A DNA stretch of 64,000 nucleotides from Simmondsia chinensis (lineage: Eukaryota > Streptophyta > Magnoliopsida > Caryophyllales > Simmondsiaceae): assembly GCA_018398585.1 (NCBI GenBank), contig JAGTTD010000009.1, positions 9,305,193 through 9,369,192 of the forward strand, written 5' to 3'. The position numbers and the translations under genes were made by a program. The notes under the pieces are model-generated. The model saw nothing but the letters and a program-made list of their open reading frames with translations, did no database searches and was not told the origin of the DNA. This document shows, in pieces, positions 24,429 through 34,486 of the stretch (positions are counted from its first letter, which is position 1; every line of letters starts with the position of its first letter).

Positions 24429-27098
24429 TCAAGGAGGAGCTTGAGAAAAAGGACCACGAGAGTTTAATGAAGTGACTTCGGCACTAGGACGCAAAGCAAT
24501 TGGATTCTTGCACGTGGATCGGTTATGCCCATGTTCCTTGCACCGACTACACCTTTGATGAACACACTCCTCACCGAAAGACGGAATCCTCCTCTTCCGC
24601 CTCCCCTCAGAAGAGGTTCGCACGTCGGGTGGAAGAAGATTCATGTCAGCTACATCATGCGGGATACGCTAGTCACTTATGTGTGGCATCGGGTAGACGA
24701 CACCTCTGTACGACTCGTACCATTTTTCTCTACTGTAGCATGGCGAGCATAAGTCGTACAAACCATAAGGACTGTGACGTACGATGGCTAACGCATGCCC
24801 ACAAGGAAGCTGCTCAAGCTGAAACCTGCGGCAGGTACATGTCCAGAGCGACATATCTACACAAAAATTCTTCTCCCCATCGATGACATCGAAAGTATGA
24901 TCATCAGCTCGCAAAATCTACAATGCCAAAAGAATAAAAAAATGCGTCAAACAACCACAGCGCAAAAACAATAAAAAAATAAAAAATAAATTAAACAAAA
25001 AAACAACAAAACATGCACGTATCATAAATTATACGGAGCTTACTGTCATCGTTCTTGATAATTTCAATCTGTCTTGTAATTTCTTTTCGACGTCGGGGGA
25101 CATTGTACTGATGTAAGCTTCAGCCTTGGCTCTTCTGTCATGAAACCACTTCTATAACAGTAGCCTAAACTCATCAACGAGAGCAGTAATTGGATTGTCA
25201 CGCACCTTGACCAATACAGCATTCATGGATTCTGAAATGTTTGTCGTCATTATGTTGTACCGACGACAAGGGGAGTGGGAACGAGTCCACTTGTCCAGTC
25301 TCACATCTTCCAAGTAATCTTTAGCCCCAGGTACGGCACAACATAAACTGAAAAACAAACTATGGAACTCTTCAATGTTGTATGCTTTAGCTGCTTTGTA
25401 GTAGTTCTGATCCAACTGCTTCGTTTTGCTCTTGAATTTGGCCTTCAAGTTGTTCAGCAAGTGGTACATGCACAGCCCGTGAAACGTGTTGGGGAAAACT
25501 TCTTCCACCGCGCGTTGGATGATTCGGTGTCTATCAGATACAATGACATAGCCAATAGGCTCCCCAATGACTTCCTTCAATCTACTGAGGAACCAATGCC
25601 ACGATGCATCATTCTCTGAATCACCGATACCAATAGCAATCGGGAAAATTTGCTGGTTGGCATCGTGGCAAACGGCCATGAACAGAACACCCCTGTATTT
25701 TCCCTTCAGATGTGTTGCGTCAATGCTCACTACAGGCCTGCAAAACCGGTACCCTTTCAGTGAAACATCAAAGGCAATAAAGAGGTACTGAAACCTACTC
25801 TCGTCATCTGTCTGTAAATAAAATGCGGTAACGGGTTAGTCTGTTGGAGTACTTGCAAATAAGCAGGCAAGAATGCATATGACTCTTCGGCAGTACCCAA
25901 TCTAACACTGCCATATGCAAACTCTCTCGCCCTCCATGCAACACTATAGCCGATATTGACACCGTAGCAACTGCGGATGTCATCTATGACATCCCGTGGC
26001 TTGAACACTCTTCCGGGGTTGACAAGTTTCTTGCGGACGCACTCTCTGATGACCCAACTGGTTGCCTGCCTATGTCTAACAGTGGTGAGATCGGTAGGGT
26101 GGGTATGATTATTTTCAACTTTTGTAACCATCCAATACCCACCATCTGCTAGACACGTAGCCCGAACCCTCCATGTGCAACCCTCTTGCACACAGCGAAT
26201 AACCGTTAAGGATTTGTTAGACTTGAAGCTCTTGAATTCAAAATTTTCCCTCATGGCAATTACTGCCAGGTTAGTCAACAAATCCTTCTTCGATTTAAAT
26301 ACTTGATGCACCTTGATTACATCAACCATCCTACCCTGCCCATATACCCATCAATCCGGCTACTATCATCATCGGAACAAACATCATCGTCAACAATAGC
26401 TTGGACGTCGGGTTGGACTTCGGTTCCACTGCAGGTTCGACAGTAGGAGGTGATGTACCCACTTCAGGGCAAATATTCTGCTGGTCAGAAATGTTCCCAT
26501 GTGGAGGTGATACGTCGGTTGCCGTAGGTTGCATATGGGATAAATTTATATTATCCAAATGATCGCATGGACTTTGATTGGAATTTTCCCAATCTTCACC
26601 GGTCGTTGTCGCTGTCGCCGTAGGTATGTCAAACTCCAGTTCAGATGCATCTCCACGGGCTACTTCTTCCATCCCCGCGTTAATACATCCACCAAAACTA
26701 TCAAGCACCACAGGGTCCAAACCACCATTGTTCTTGTCACCATCTGATAGTGTTTGATTAAGTCTCTGTTCATCTCCAAAGTAAGGAGTCCTACCGTGGA
26801 CTCAACAGTGACGTGCAAGGTATACTTAGCCATATCTTTTTTTTGCCAGTGCCTTCAAAACCATTACTGATCTATCACTATTAACATCATACAATGGAAT
26901 GTCCCGTTTGCCAGTATAAAGTTGCAATTGCATCTTCGAACTTGCATCCATCTGAACACACATCAACTCCACCAAAGATCTTTGCAAGCCAGCAAAGTCA
27001 GTCTTATCATCCAAAACAACAAAATCCAACTTCCCACCAACATACTCTGCCCTCTCGTTAAAGCGTCCATCGTACTGAACCATAGCAACATCTGCCAT
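24429..27098 (-). pseudogene. MURA-type MULE transposase, decayed
   Basis: It starts at ATG 27098 (MADVAMVQYDGRF), two bases after a splice acceptor. Order on the minus strand: an N-terminal PB1-like region (27098-26826); an acidic linker (26720-26331); a WRKY/GCM1-type zinc-binding domain (26329-25950: IRCVQEGCTWRVRA then ENNHTHP); the MULE DDE domain (about 25790-25150: SIDATHLKGKYRG, VSDRHRII, TTNISESMN); an intron at about 24920-25050; a SWIM zinc finger (24860-24770: LWTCTCRRFQLEQLPCGHA); and a C-terminal zinc knuckle, CSRCKEHGHNRSTC (about 24560). The gene is broken by frameshifts near 26820, 26330 and 25770 and by stops at about 25152 and 24669. It would have bound the terminal repeats and catalysed cut-and-paste transposition. 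Confidence 0.9.
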
Positions 27099-27100
27099 TT

Positions 27101-28851
27101 CTGTGAACACGAAAGTAACATGATATTACACCACTAATTACATGAGACAAACCAAGATAAAATGAAATAACAGAATTTAAATCATTAATACATGGTGTAT
27201 GATAAGTCATACACCACCATTACACCACTAATTACTGGATACACACCTAGATAAGTTCATACTACATCATTAAAAGCAACCAATCAAGGTGTATGATTAA
27301 TCATACACCACTGATGACTCAAGACAAACTAACAGAAGTTGATTTCACACCATTAAAACCTATCATACACGATGTATGATTGATCATACACCACTAATTA
27401 CCTGAAACACTCCTGAATAAGTTATTTTCACACCCCTAAAACCAACCATACACGATGTATGATTGATCATACACCACTGTTTACTTGATACACACCTATA
27501 TAAGTTCATACTACAGCATTAAAAGCAACCATACAAGGTGTATGATTAATCATACACCACTGATAACTCAAGACAAACTAACACAAGTTGATTTCACGCC
27601 ATTAAAACCTATCATACACGGTATATGATTCATCATACACCACTAATTACCTGAAACACCCCTGAATAAGTTATTTTCACACCCTAAAACCAACCATACA
27701 CGATGTATGATTGATCATACACCACTTTTTACTTGATACACACCTAGATAAGTCCATACTACAACATTAAAAGCAACCATACAAGGTGTATGATTAATCA
27801 TACACCACTGATGACTCAAGACAAACTAACACAAGTTGATTTCACCCCATTAAAACCTATCATACACGGTGTATGATTGATCCTACACCACTAATTACTT
27901 GAAACACACCTTAATAAGTTATTTTCACACCCCTAGAACCAACCATACACGATGTATGATTGATCATACACAATGTTTACTTGATACAGACCTAGATAAG
28001 TTCGTTTTACAGCATTAGAAGCAACCATACAAGGTGTATGATTAATCATACACCACTGATGACTCAAGACAAACTAATACAAGTTGATTTCACCATTAAA
28101 ACCTATCATACACGGTGTATGATTGATCATATACCACTAATTACCTGAAACACCCCTGAATAAGTTATTTTCACACCCCTAAAACCAAGCATACACGATG
28201 TATGATTAATCATACACCACTGTTTACTTGATACACACTTAGATAAGTTCATACTACAGCATTAAAAGCAACCATACAAGGTGTATGATTAATCATACAC
28301 AACTGATGACTCAAAACAAACTAACACAAGTTGATTTCACCCCATTAAAACCTATCATACATGGTGTATGATTGATCCTACACCACTAATTACTTGAAAC
28401 ACACCTGAATAAGTTATTTTCACACCCCTAAAACCAACCATACACGATGTATGATTGATCATACACAATGTTTACTTGATACAGACCTATATAAGTTTGT
28501 TTTACAGCATTAAAAGCAACCATAAACGGTGTATGATTAATCATACACCACTAATGACTTGAAACACATTAACACAAGTTGATTTTACACCATTAAAACC
28601 TATCATACACGGTGTATGATTGATCATATACCATTAACGACTTGAAAACCCCAACACAACATGAGAATACACCATTTAAACCAATCATACACAGTGTATG
28701 ATTAATCATACACCACTAATGAATTCAAACACACCAAAAGAAAGTTATAATACACTATTTAAACCAATCATAAACCATAAATGATTTGTAACACATCGAC
28801 CTCATACGACAAGGATACATTAATGACAATGTCAACAAATGATCATTTTAC
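27101..28851 (-). other. 5'UTR intron of the transposase gene, filled by a tandem array
   Basis: The minus-strand donor is TTGAAG|GTAAAA at 28851 and the acceptor GTGTTCACAG ends at 27101, two bases before the transposase ATG. The layout mirrors the Ulp1-like gene's intron at 13219-15412. It is inferred from splice consensus only. Confidence 0.55.
27185..28785 (-). repeat. Right palindromic tandem array (trimeric, about 247-bp higher-order unit)
   Basis: Three ~83-bp monomer types alternate, marked by ACAAGGTGTATGATTAATC, ATACACGGTGTATGATTGATC and ATACACGATGTATGATTGATC. The first recurs at about 27294, 27536, 27783, 28032 and 28278. The monomers are inverse copies of those in the left array and carry the same ATCATACACNGTGTATGAT dyad. 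Confidence 0.92.
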
Positions 28852-29145
28852 CTTCAATATCTGATCTGAAAACCGTGAAATGTGTGTCACGACTCAACCT
28901 TGAACCTACAGCAATGCCACGAAGCTTCAAACACGATCTTACCAGGGCTTCTTCTTCTTCTTTCGAGGGCCTAATGGAGCAGAACGATAAACGGAAGATG
29001 AAAAAATTGGAGCTTGGGGAATTCAGATTGAGAGAAAAATAACAAAGAAGGGTGAATAAGAGGTGAGTAAAATGGGCGGGAAGCGAGAAGGGAGGGAGAG
29101 AGTAAGGAGCAAGTTACATGACATAAAGTAAAAATATGTACTTTT
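28852..29145 (-). promoter_or_regulatory. Transposase promoter and leader exon (inferred)
   Basis: Between the right terminal repeat and the inferred donor at 28851. On the minus strand it is pyrimidine-rich (CTTACTCTCTCCCTCCC at about 29108-29092) and resembles the leader of the Ulp1-like gene at the other end. No clear TATA box is seen. Confidence 0.4.
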
Positions 29146-29301
29146 GCATTAAATGAGGAGAGAGAAAATGGATGGGGGAGGGAGGACGAGTGGGGGGCGT
29201 AAGGAGGGAGGGTATTTTTTGTCTAAAAAGGTCTATTTAAAGTTAATGGGATCTATTTATGGTTAAAAGGCGGCTACGGGGTCTAAAGTTGGTGATTTCC
29301 C
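29146..29301 (-). repeat. Right terminal inverted repeat of the MULE
   Basis: Inverse of 12723-12879. It ends TTGGTGATTTCCC at 29301. By eye the outer ~20 bp are the best conserved; the interior has several differences. Confidence 0.85.
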
Positions 29302-29566
29302 ATTAAACTTTAGCCACACACTGCAATAAGATGAAGTAAATTAAGTTCAATCCCAAACTTAACGAGCTGTGACAAATCTTATCAAACCAAGTCAAATATA
29401 ACAAATGATAAGTTGAGCTTAAGTTTAAAGTCTTCAAATTCAACAATCTTTGCCCCGAACTTGTGTAAAATGCTAGAAACCTGAGTCTCAAGTCTGCCAA
29501 GCTCGGTTCATAGCAGTGAAATTCAGCAACCAAAACGACGAAGCTGAACACTCATTCTGCAGTCAC

Positions 29567-29576
29567 ACGACGTCGT
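29567..29576. promoter_or_regulatory. ACGT-core palindrome upstream of GrpE
   Basis: ACGACGTCGT is a perfect 10-bp palindrome with a GACGTC core of the kind bound by plant bZIP factors, 151 bp before the GrpE start codon. Activity is inferred. Confidence 0.35.
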
Positions 29577-29663
29577 TTAACTCATTTCTGTAAAGCCCCA
29601 ACCTCCTCCTTTCTTGCATCTTTCTTCTTCTCCAAGAAGAAACACGTTCTCTCTCTCTCCAGA

Positions 29664-29667
29664 AAAT

Positions 29668-29708
<41 letters not shown>
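29664..29708 (+). repeat. (TC)n microsatellite in the GrpE 5' leader
   Basis: An uninterrupted TC run lies just upstream of ATG 29727. CT-rich leaders are common near plant transcription starts. Confidence 0.85.
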
Positions 29709-29711
<3 letters not shown>

Positions 29712-29726
29712 TGCTTGAAGTCGAAA

Positions 29727-32700
29727 ATGGCGGTTTCTAGGGTTTTCAGCCGGGTTTCGAGGACGGCGTTTTCGCACTGCCGAAACCGTTTCTTTCTCTC
29801 TTCTCCTCCGCAGCACCACCACAGCCTCCCTCTTCTCCCCAATCACTTCCACTCTCTCTCTTCCTCCTCCAACAAGGTATGGTTTCCTTGAATTTCTCCG
29901 TTCTTTCCGTTATTTAGCGTACTAGGGTTTTTCTAGGGTTTTAGCATTGGAATCTGTTGAGAAACTAACTTTTCCAGGAGCTTAAGCTGACGAGAGAAAG
30001 CTTAGAAATGGTTTTGTACTTTAATATGCTCCCGTAGGGGAATACCTATTGAGCTTGAGGCGTGGATATTGCGCATGTGATGTCATACCTTGTGGTTCAA
30101 TTACGTTAATATCGAAAGTGGGGGTGGGATTCTAACGCATGACCTCTCAGTCAATGTGTTCTGATACTATGTCAAGAAACCAACTTTTCCAAAAGTGTAG
30201 GCTTACGATGCGAGGAGTGGCTTTATACTTCGATAGAATTGTTTCAATTGGTTTTTTGAGTTTGCAGTGTTATTTAGTGTATGTTTTGTGTTATTTCTTC
30301 AAAGGAAAAAGCTGTACACCACGAAAAAAAATAGCACGAAAAAAGCACGACTGGGGATTCAAACCCCAGTCCCCTTGCGTGTAAGTCACACCCTCCACCA
30401 TCTAAGCTGCAATGTTCTTTGTGATATTGCTTGAGTAAATAAATATTTAAAGATTTTTGTGATGATGTCGCCTCGTGCATTGTCATGACGTATAGCATCA
30501 CTCTTTGTCAAATTATGGTAAGATTTTCATATAGTGATTGATCTGTGCTCCAAAGATGAAATTTTTGAGTGGTGGTCTTTGATTTGGAAGGATAGAATGG
30601 CGAGCAACTATTCTCAATTGGACTGTATGATATAGGGATGTCATCAAACTCGAATATCTTTCTAAACTAATCAGTTGTGTATAACGTATATAAATATTGA
30701 GTGACATTAGAAATGAGGAATTTTTATGCTTGTGATCTTCCCATGCTTTCATTTTTGATGACCAGGGGTTTTTTTGGGATTTTATGATATGTCAAGGTCA
30801 TCAAGTCCCCCGATCACTTTTTGGATGTGTGAGAGATTTGGGCTTGTTCGGTGTAGATTTGTGTTAGTTTTTGGAAATGGCTTTGATGGAATGCAAAGGT
30901 TATGAACGAAGATGAACACATTTGAATCTTCGGAAAAATAAGTTAATGTTATACCCCGCTAATTGATTGGAAAATTGAATGAGGTAGTGTTTCCTCAGAA
31001 ATGGGAGCAAGGGGCAGCATTTATTTTACGTATTTTGCTGTTTAGTCCCCTATGTGTTGACTTATTTGACACCCGAAGAGGTGCTGGATGGCACTGGCCA
31101 CTGCTTTTCCTGGGCTACCCTTGTTGTGCGCAGATGTCAAATTGTACATTTTCATCATCCTCATACTGAGGGTTGTCTCTTTGTTGTGATGCTGATATCA
31201 TGATAAGGTTCTGTAAGTGAGTCCTAATAGTTCTGATTTTCACTAGATTTTGAAGGGAAAATTTGAGGAAGTTGACGCTCTATGAAATAACATAAAATCT
31301 GGTAGGGTATTGCCAAAGCACATGATTTGTCTATTAACTTCAATTCTAAGCTACAGGTCATGCAAAGGAAAATTGTTATGATGAGTGGAAGTGTAGACAT
31401 TATATTCTGGGAGTCAGCATTTTGTTCAATATAGAAATTGTTTTTTATTTGTAGATCTTGGTGATTTCCAGCTGATTTAGATTGCGGAAATTTAAGAAGT
31501 TGTTTAGAAATAATGAAAATTTCAGTTTTCTTTTAGAATTTTTCAAGAAACTAGAAAACTGGACAAGTTGTTGAAGAGCCTAGTTTTCCAATTTGAGAAG
31601 CTGAAAAACAATTTTCAAGTGTCTTTTTCTATTTTTTGGAAAATTTGGGAAACAATTTTGAAGTGTCTTTTTCTATTTTTTGGAAAATTTGGGAAACGGT
31701 TGGAAACTATTTTTCAAAATTTTCATCTCTATGTTTTCCACTATTTCTTCATATTCTTGCTTATTCTCAACTTTCTTCTCCTTTTCTTCTTCACTCTGCC
31801 TTTCTCTCTCTTTCTTTACATCACCCTTCTATTTCTATCTCCTGTCCTTGCCATCAACATTAGGAGTTGAGTTGATAGTCTACACTTTAAATTGTGTATC
31901 TCAAAGTGGTATTTGTCCCTGAACCAAAACTCGAATTTTCATGGATTGAGTACACTAGAATGAATTAGTTTTGGATCGAGTATCCTAATTGTCCAAATTG
32001 AGGCAGATCAGATTACTGAGTTTTTAGATTTGTGAGTATTACTTATTCTTCTATTTTATTTTCTAGAAAATTGGGAACTAGGACAATTTGAATGCTTTTT
32101 GTAGTTTTCTAAGTTGGGAAACTGTTTATGATTTTCCACTTCTAAGCGTATTATCCAAATGGAAATGGAAGATGAAAAGGAAGAAAAGGAGAACTTTTTT
32201 CTATTTATAAACAAAGCCTTAATCTCTTAGTAGGATATGATTTGCTGGGAACCTATCGTGATCCAATCCATCTGTGTTTTTATGCAAAATGATTTGAAAT
32301 GGAATATTTATGGAAAGTCTCTTGACTGCTGTGGTCCAATTTCAATACTTGAGCAGACATCAGTTTTGCATCATGAATGGGTAAGTACCTCAATATTCCA
32401 ACGATTCAGATTCTCCACATCTGCATCCCCAGAACCTAGTGAGAAGGAGCACTCTGGGAAAGACCAGGGCACTACTGCAGAAAATCAAGATGCAAGTGCA
32501 GATGAGAGAGAAGTTGGTGCTGATGATGCCAAGGCGTCTGAGCAAACACAAGATACAGGTTTGGTTCGGATTCTTTATCTATGGCTTAGTCTGTCCAAGG
32601 TGAAAATATGGCACTAAAAGAACAGCAGTTTCTGATTCTGATTCAGAGGGAGCTCTGGATGATCTTTCCAAAGAAGATCTGGTGAAACTTGTGTCAGAGA

Positions 32701-34486
32701 AGGAGGAGCTTCTTCAAAAGAAACACACAGATTTCACATCTATGCAAGATAAGGCTTTGCGTACTATTGCAGAAATGGAAAATGTCATGGAGCGTATACG
32801 TCGTGATGCAGAGAATTCAAAGAAGTTTGCCATACAGGTTGATATGGGCTGTTCTGTTTGAGGCATTACCTGTATCTATCACAGGATTTAAGCTGGAAGG
32901 AGCTGATCTGCTATAACTTATGCTTTTAATGTTGGTTTATCTGCAGAATTTCGCAAAGAGTTTACTAGATGTTGCAGATAATCTAAGCAGAGCGTCTTCA
33001 GTGGTGAAGGAGAGCTTCAACAAAGTTGATGAATCAAAGGACACAGTGCCACTTTTAAAGACACTGCTTGAGGGGGTAGAAATGACCGAGAAGCAGCTGT
33101 CAGAGGTAATTTTTGGCAAGAATTAGTGTTGGCTTCCTAACTTTTTGCTAGTTATCCACTTCTCTTCCTGTGCAAATTGGTTAGGTGTTTTAGATGCTTC
33201 TTAGTACCTATGAGCGCTGGGACAACTTCTGATTATTGTTTGTTTCTTGTTTGAATAATATGTGACAAAACACTGTAGTCTCCACTGTCTAATTTAGTTT
33301 GTATACACCTAGCTTTTATGCTTCTCAGCTTCCGTTGACTAAGTTATGGGTTTACTGTTCCTTTGTCTTGGACTTCAAGCAAAATTTGTGATTTGTGTTC
33401 TTGTCTGTCAATATCATGATGGGACCGTTGATGTTGCACAGCATTTACAATTTCATAATTTGGTAGGCTAACAATGGTATTTACTTTCAGGTTTTCAAGA
33501 AATATGGAGTGGAGAAATACGATCCTACAAATGAGCAGTTTGATCCAAACAGACATAATGCAGTATTCCAAGTACCTTACAACTCAAAACCTCCTGGGAC
33601 TGTTGCTGTAGTTCTGAAGGTATTGTTACCATAATGACCTACTGTCGCAAAAATTTTTAAGGGGGAACATCGCCTCCTGCCCGCCACCCCTAAGTTACTT
33701 TTGGCTAGCTGTTTCGACGTCTATTAGCATCAAAAAGTGAGTAGAGTCAAAGCAGCATTTGAAACTACTTTCGATACAATTTCAAGAGAGAACGTCTCAG
33801 TCATAACTCATGACTCAAACCCAAGACTTGCATTGCATATTTGACTTAATGTATTCATCTTGGCATTGTGCCTCAGCATACATGCTGCAGGGCTGGGCAC
33901 CCTCTTTTAATAGTTGGATTTTCAGGAAAACTGACAGTTCTCATTTTGAATAAAACCCAGTGAAGTGACCACCTTGGTGCTCAAGTGACATGGGACTTGT
34001 TCTGGACCTGTGTGATGCTGTCTGCTTTCAGAATGATGCTTCTTTCAGCTATTTGCACTAGAAAACTTTGAAAATTTTGAAAAAAGAATCTCAAATACAT
34101 CCATTCATCTTGTCATCCTCACCATATCTGCATCCACTTTCATTTCCACCTCAAAGTACCTTTGTCAGATAAAGATACTTGAACATTGATACAACATCGG
34201 AACTTCTAAACTAGACCAAAACCATGAGAAAATATTTAAAAAAATAACTGAGTCTAAGTCTAGATAAATTCCAATATGGACTCTCCTACCCGAGTCTAAC
34301 CATGCATGAAAATTTATTAGATGTGATATGTGAGTGCTATGAGCTAGTATGTTTCTTTTTAAAACTAAGTATATTGTGTGCTCAAACTGGCAGGCGGGAT
34401 ACATGCTTCATGACAGGATAATTCGGCCAGCTGAGGTCGGTGTTACTCCAGAGGCAGAAGGTAATGAAGCTAGCCAGGAATCATAA
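29727..34486 (+). CDS. MGE1: Mitochondrial GrpE/Mge1 nucleotide-exchange factor
   Basis: Six exons: 29727-29876, 32357-32558, 32626-32837, 32947-33105, 33491-33619 and 34394-34486 (TAA). They join in phase to 314 codons plus stop. The N-terminus (MAVSRVFSRVSRTAFSHCRN) is Arg/Ser-rich without acids, as in a mitochondrial presequence. An acidic linker (about residues 70-125) precedes the GrpE coiled coil (KEELLQKKHTDF...AEMENVMERIRRDAENSKKFA) and the C-terminal beta domain (NRHNAVFQVP, GYMLHDRIIRPAEVGV). GrpE releases ADP from matrix Hsp70, driving protein import and folding. The junction of intron 2 with exon 3 has tandem acceptors (AACAGCAG), allowing 313 or 314 aa. Intron 1 (2.5 kb) holds repeats. 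The length is typical of plant Mge1, and there are no defects in the frame. Confidence 0.95.
30003..30215 (-). repeat. Dispersed intronic repeat in GrpE intron 1
   Basis: On the minus strand it reads TTTTGGAAAAGTTGGTTTC, TTGACATAGTATCAGAAC and GTTAGAATCCCACCCCCACT. The same order of words occurs at 39010-39565 in the trigger-factor gene and at 59640-59890 in the MAP65 gene. Confidence 0.6.
30305..30425 (-). mobile_element. tRNA-derived SINE-like fragment in GrpE intron 1
   Basis: On the minus strand, a box-A-like AGCTTAGATGGTGGAGGGTG is followed by GGGGACTGGGGTTTGAATCCCCAG (box B GGTTTGAATCC within a T-arm-like stem), then T-rich sequence with a repeated TTTCGTGCT. No acceptor stem can be formed, so this is not a functional tRNA. 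Target duplication not seen. Confidence 0.5.
31490..31860 (+). repeat. Repeat block in GrpE intron 1 with a 44-bp tandem duplication
   Basis: AAGTGTCTTTTTCTATTTTT plus TGGAAAATTTGGGAAAC occurs twice in tandem (31617 and 31661). The whole block, ending in a pyrimidine-rich stretch, resembles 35255-35545 downstream of the gene, so it belongs to a dispersed family. No coding capacity. Confidence 0.55.

Larger units (their letters stand above)
12723..29301. mobile_element. 16.6-kb Mutator-like element (MULE) with Ulp1-like and MURA genes and tandem arrays
   Basis: The ends are inverted: GGGAAATCACCAACTTTGGA at 12723 and its inverse at 29282-29301 with one mismatch (TTTAGA). Similarity extends to about 12879 and 29146. 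Flanking 9-mers AAAAAACTT (12714-12722) and ATTAAACTT (29302-29310) agree at 7 of 9 positions, the size expected for a MULE. Inside are a DUF1985/C48 protease pseudogene reading from the left end and a MURA transposase pseudogene reading from the right. This gene pair is known from the Ulp1-bearing (Kaonashi/KI-type) MULEs of plants. Large arrays of an ~83-bp monomer fill introns and the middle. An RTE LINE is nested within. The right end is about 425 bp from the GrpE start codon. Confidence 0.85.

Noticed and set aside
13334..28785. CRISPR-like arrays (regular repeats with palindromes)
   Set aside because: The monomers are contiguous and similar along their whole length, with no unique spacers, and lie in plant transposon introns.
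12723..29301. Helitron
   Set aside because: Termini are inverted repeats with a probable 9-bp duplication and the element encodes a MULE transposase; there is no Rep/helicase or CTRR hairpin end.
29577..29852. Minus-strand Arg/Glu-repeat frames over the GrpE leader
   Set aside because: They are translations of the (TC)n tract and the antisense of GrpE exon 1.
30340..30420. tRNA gene on the minus strand
   Set aside because: A T-arm-like stem is present but no acceptor stem or anticodon loop can be built.
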